A DNA stretch of 64,000 nucleotides, taken from contig DATJIW010000090.1 in assembly GCA_035492775.1 (NCBI GenBank), forward strand, positions 19,563-83,562, in the 5' to 3' direction. The number at the start of each line of letters is the position of its first letter. The first letter of the stretch is position 1. Of the stretch, positions 62,698-64,000 are shown in pieces. The notes under the pieces are model-generated. The model saw only the letters and a list, made by a program, of their open reading frames with translations. It did no database searches and was not told the origin of the DNA. The translations under genes and the position numbers were made by a program. Source of the DNA: DATJFQ01 sp035492775. GTDB lineage: Bacteria > Acidobacteriota > Vicinamibacteria > Vicinamibacterales > 2-12-FULL-66-21.

Positions 62698-62707
62698 TGG
62701 AAATCAG

Positions 62708-62756
62708 GTGCTCGGTGCTTCGTGCCTCGGTGCTCGGTGCAGGTGCTCGGTGCGGC
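62708..62756. repeat. Tract H: GTGCTCG heptamers
   Basis: Units GTGCTCG, GTGCTTC, GTGCCTCG (8), GTGCTCG, GTGCAG (6), GTGCTCG, GTGCGGC. Same family as tract D, 38 kb away. Lies just upstream of the plasmid-related-type gene. Confidence 0.88.
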
Positions 62757-62777
62757 GACGCTGTGCTATTATCGTTC

Positions 62778-62811
62778 GATTGACCACGTGAGGTGCACGC
62801 GGTGGTCAATC
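62778..62811. other. Perfect 10-bp inverted repeat upstream of tRNA-Thr
   Basis: GATTGACCAC (62778-62787) and GTGGTCAATC (62802-62811) flank 14 nt. It could be an operator for the tRNA promoter, or a recombination-related site beside the tRNA. The loop also contains GTGCAC. Confidence 0.65.
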
Positions 62812-62828
62812 CTGGTCCCGCCTTTATT

Positions 62829-62904
62829 GCCGGCGTAGCTCAGTTGGTAGAGCAGCTGATTCGTAATCAGCAGGTCCTCGGTTCAAGTCCGAGCGCCGGC
62901 TCCA
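62829..62904 (+). tRNA. tRNA-Thr (anticodon CGT)
   Basis: 76 nt with encoded CCA. Acceptor GCCGGCG/CGCCGGC, D-stem GCTC/GAGC, anticodon stem GCTGA/TCAGC with loop TTCGTAA (CGT at 62862-62864), variable AGGTC, T-arm CTCGG-TTCAAGT-CCGAG. Reads ACG. All stems pair perfectly. Confidence 0.97.
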
Positions 62905-63008
62905 TCGAAATCACACCGTAACATCTCGTCGCATTTCGCTTTCCAAAGCAGTACCTACGTGAGTTCGATCAGCAGAATGAGCGGGGCACTGAACAATGGA
63001 GTGGTCTC

Positions 63009-63587
63009 ATGTTGCGATACACCGTCAAGCTGACGCCGGATGATAACGGCACCCTCCTGGTGACGCTTCCGGACTTTCCAGAGGCGCACACCTTCGGAGA
63101 GGACAAAGAGGAAGCGCTCGCACGCGCCGTCGACGCTGCGGAAACGGTCATCGACGCTTACATCCGCGACCGCCGTCCGATTCCGGCGCCGTCGCCCCTC
63201 ACCGGCGACGGCATCGCGCTGTCTGCGATCGTGGATGCGAAAGTCCAGATTTACAACGCCATGCTCGAGCAGCACGTCGGAAAGGCCGCCCTCGCCAAAC
63301 GGCTGCACGTTCATCTCCCGCAGATCGATCGATTGCTCGATATCAAACACGGCTCGAAGGTGGAACAGCTGGAAGCAGCTGCAAGCGCCCTCGGTGGACG
63401 CCTCGACATGTTGATCCAGTTCGCCCACAGAAAGAATGACGTGGTTGCGGTGGAAGCGAAACGTATGTTGTCGCCAGGTCATCGCCGTACCCCGCTGCGA
63501 CCAGCGCATGCGCTCGCATCTGGCGGCCAATCGACGCGGTTGATGGGCGGGAAAGGTAAATCGAGGGATCGGCGGAAGAAACAATAG
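63009..63587 (+). CDS. HicB-family antitoxin-like protein with extended basic tail, no HicA seen
   Basis: 192 aa. Residues 1-60 show the HicB partial RNase H fold (Y-T-V-K-L-T-P-D; V-T-L-P-D-F-P-E-A-H-T-F-G-E; A-L-A-R-A-V-D-A). Residues 85-137 are a DNA-binding helix-turn-helix (A-L-A-K-R-L-H-V-H-L-P-Q-I-D-R-L-L-D). Normal HicB stops about here; this one continues ~55 residues, ending in K-G-K-S-R-D-R-R-K-K-Q. No HicA toxin frame is present in the 105 bp upstream or in the 75 bp downstream. GGAG precedes the ATG. Confidence 0.83.
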   Translation: MLRYTVKLTPDDNGTLLVTLPDFPEAHTFGEDKEEALARAVDAAETVIDAYIRDRRPIPAPSPLTGDGIALSAIVDAKVQIYNAMLEQHVGKAALAKRLHVHLPQIDRLLDIKHGSKVEQLEAAASALGGRLDMLIQFAHRKNDVVAVEAKRMLSPGHRRTPLRPAHALASGGQSTRLMGGKGKSRDRRKKQ

Positions 63588-63662
63588 GGCCAATTTGCCA
63601 TCAGAGCGCCCTCGACTCGGCGCGCGAGCGGGCGTCGGTCATGTCCGCAGACATACTGTCGT

Positions 63663-64000
63663 CTACTTGCGCCGATAGAACTCGTCGATCGCGCGGCGCA
63701 CGTCTGCGGGGCATTCCAGATAGCTGAAGTGCCCGCAGTCGGTCAGCGTGACGTGCCGGGCGTTCGGCATCGACCCGGCGGTGTGGTCAGCGATGGCGGG
63801 CGAGCGCATACGCGAGCGCCAGCACGGTTCCCCAGGAATGTCCGCACCACCGTGACCGTCTGCAGGTGAAAGTGCTCGCGTAGCGTGTCGATGTCGTCGA
63901 CGTCAGAGGCGAGCGACACGTCCGCGGGGCGGACTTTGTCGGCGGACTTCCCCCGCCCGCGCTGGTCGTAGTAGATGAGATGGAACGAATCTGCCAGCCG
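63663..64000 (-). pseudogene. Broken alpha/beta hydrolase (proline iminopeptidase-like), cut by window edge
   Basis: Read from 64000 leftwards: F-H-L-I-Y-Y-D-Q-R-G-R-G-K-S and D-V-D-D-I-D-T-L-R fit the family. The frame then shifts by one base near 63844-63846, after which the nucleophile elbow G-H-S-W-G-T-V-L-A-L-A-Y-A-L-A-R-H appears in another frame. Soon after, a third frame gives the normal C-terminus N-A-R-H-V-T-L-x-x-C-G-H-F-S-Y-L-E, ending at 63663. About 100-130 codons that should separate elbow and C-terminus are missing. So it has a frameshift plus an internal deletion. Confidence 0.85.

Noticed and set aside
62905..63008. HicA toxin gene between tRNA-Thr and HicB
   Set aside because: Only short frames without the HicA dsRNA-binding fold motif G-S-H-x-x-F; the gap is too small.

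Overview
The window is a 64 kb piece of a GC-rich bacterial chromosome, most likely from an Acidobacteriota species, probably class Vicinamibacteria. The assignment rests on family content: three ADOP-type (acidobacterial duplicated orphan permease) MacB/FtsX proteins, two of them behind PadR regulators; a secreted VWFA-related protein of acidobacterial type; a BACON-domain lipoprotein; and a split B12-dependent acyl-CoA mutase. Genes are tightly packed, many start codons overlap the preceding stop (ATGA, GTGA, TTGA, TGATG), and no stretch above 300 bp lacks a gene apart from short repeat tracts. I see no insertion sequence, prophage, CRISPR array or recognisable defence island.

Layout. 1-1335 (+): end of argS and a C26-type glutamine amidotransferase. 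1381-11629 (-): one long run holding icmA/icmB-like acyl-CoA mutase, a response regulator, valS, nadC, birA, coaX, a hypothetical gene and a RumA/RlmD-type RNA methyltransferase. 11828-20258: glutamate dehydrogenase, VWFA protein, two acyl-CoA dehydrogenases, a PRC-barrel protein, a polytopic membrane protein and PadR-1. 20255-25890: ADOP-1, HIT, HU/IHF and rpsA. 26027-33475: basic-tailed protein, a cytochrome/ankyrin/cyclase-toroid fusion, cmk, an alpha/beta hydrolase and ADOP-2. 33591-42254: a pseudouridine synthase, scpB-scpA-trpS-M50-uvrC, a CDP-alcohol phosphatidyltransferase pair, tdk and efp. 42343-49690: hsp20-htrA, a 3-methyladenine glycosylase, a HEAT protein, uvrA and an RRM protein. 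49754-56819: envelope proteins (beta-barrel, BACON lipoprotein, EEP phosphatase, GT39, DedA). 56845-64000: radical SAM, PadR-2/ADOP-3, aldo/keto reductase, a plasmid-related-type protein, tRNA-Thr, an orphan HicB and a broken hydrolase.

Functional threads. The mutase, glutamate dehydrogenase and two acyl-CoA dehydrogenases suggest amino-acid and branched or short acyl-CoA catabolism; mutase residues F84 and Q202 match isobutyryl-CoA mutase rather than methylmalonyl-CoA mutase. DNA repair (uvrA, uvrC, alkylbase glycosylase), chromosome organisation (scpA, scpB, HU, basic-tailed protein) and translation (valS, trpS, argS end, efp, rpsA, tRNA-Thr) are well represented.

The strongest unexplained signal is a set of about nine short intergenic tracts built from degenerate tandem units with a mostly 7-bp period. 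They belong to several unrelated sequence families (TTGGGAR, CAATCTT/CAATNNN, GTGCTCC, GCACCRA, GCYGAAT, plus 8- and 9-bp versions). They resemble in design the heptanucleotide STRR repeats of heterocystous cyanobacteria; some form hairpins, encode protein ends or supply ribosome-binding sequences. A second recurring signal is -10-like hexamers placed 6-8 nt before start codons, suggesting leaderless mRNAs. All calls come from reading the sequence and translations by eye; no database search was run.
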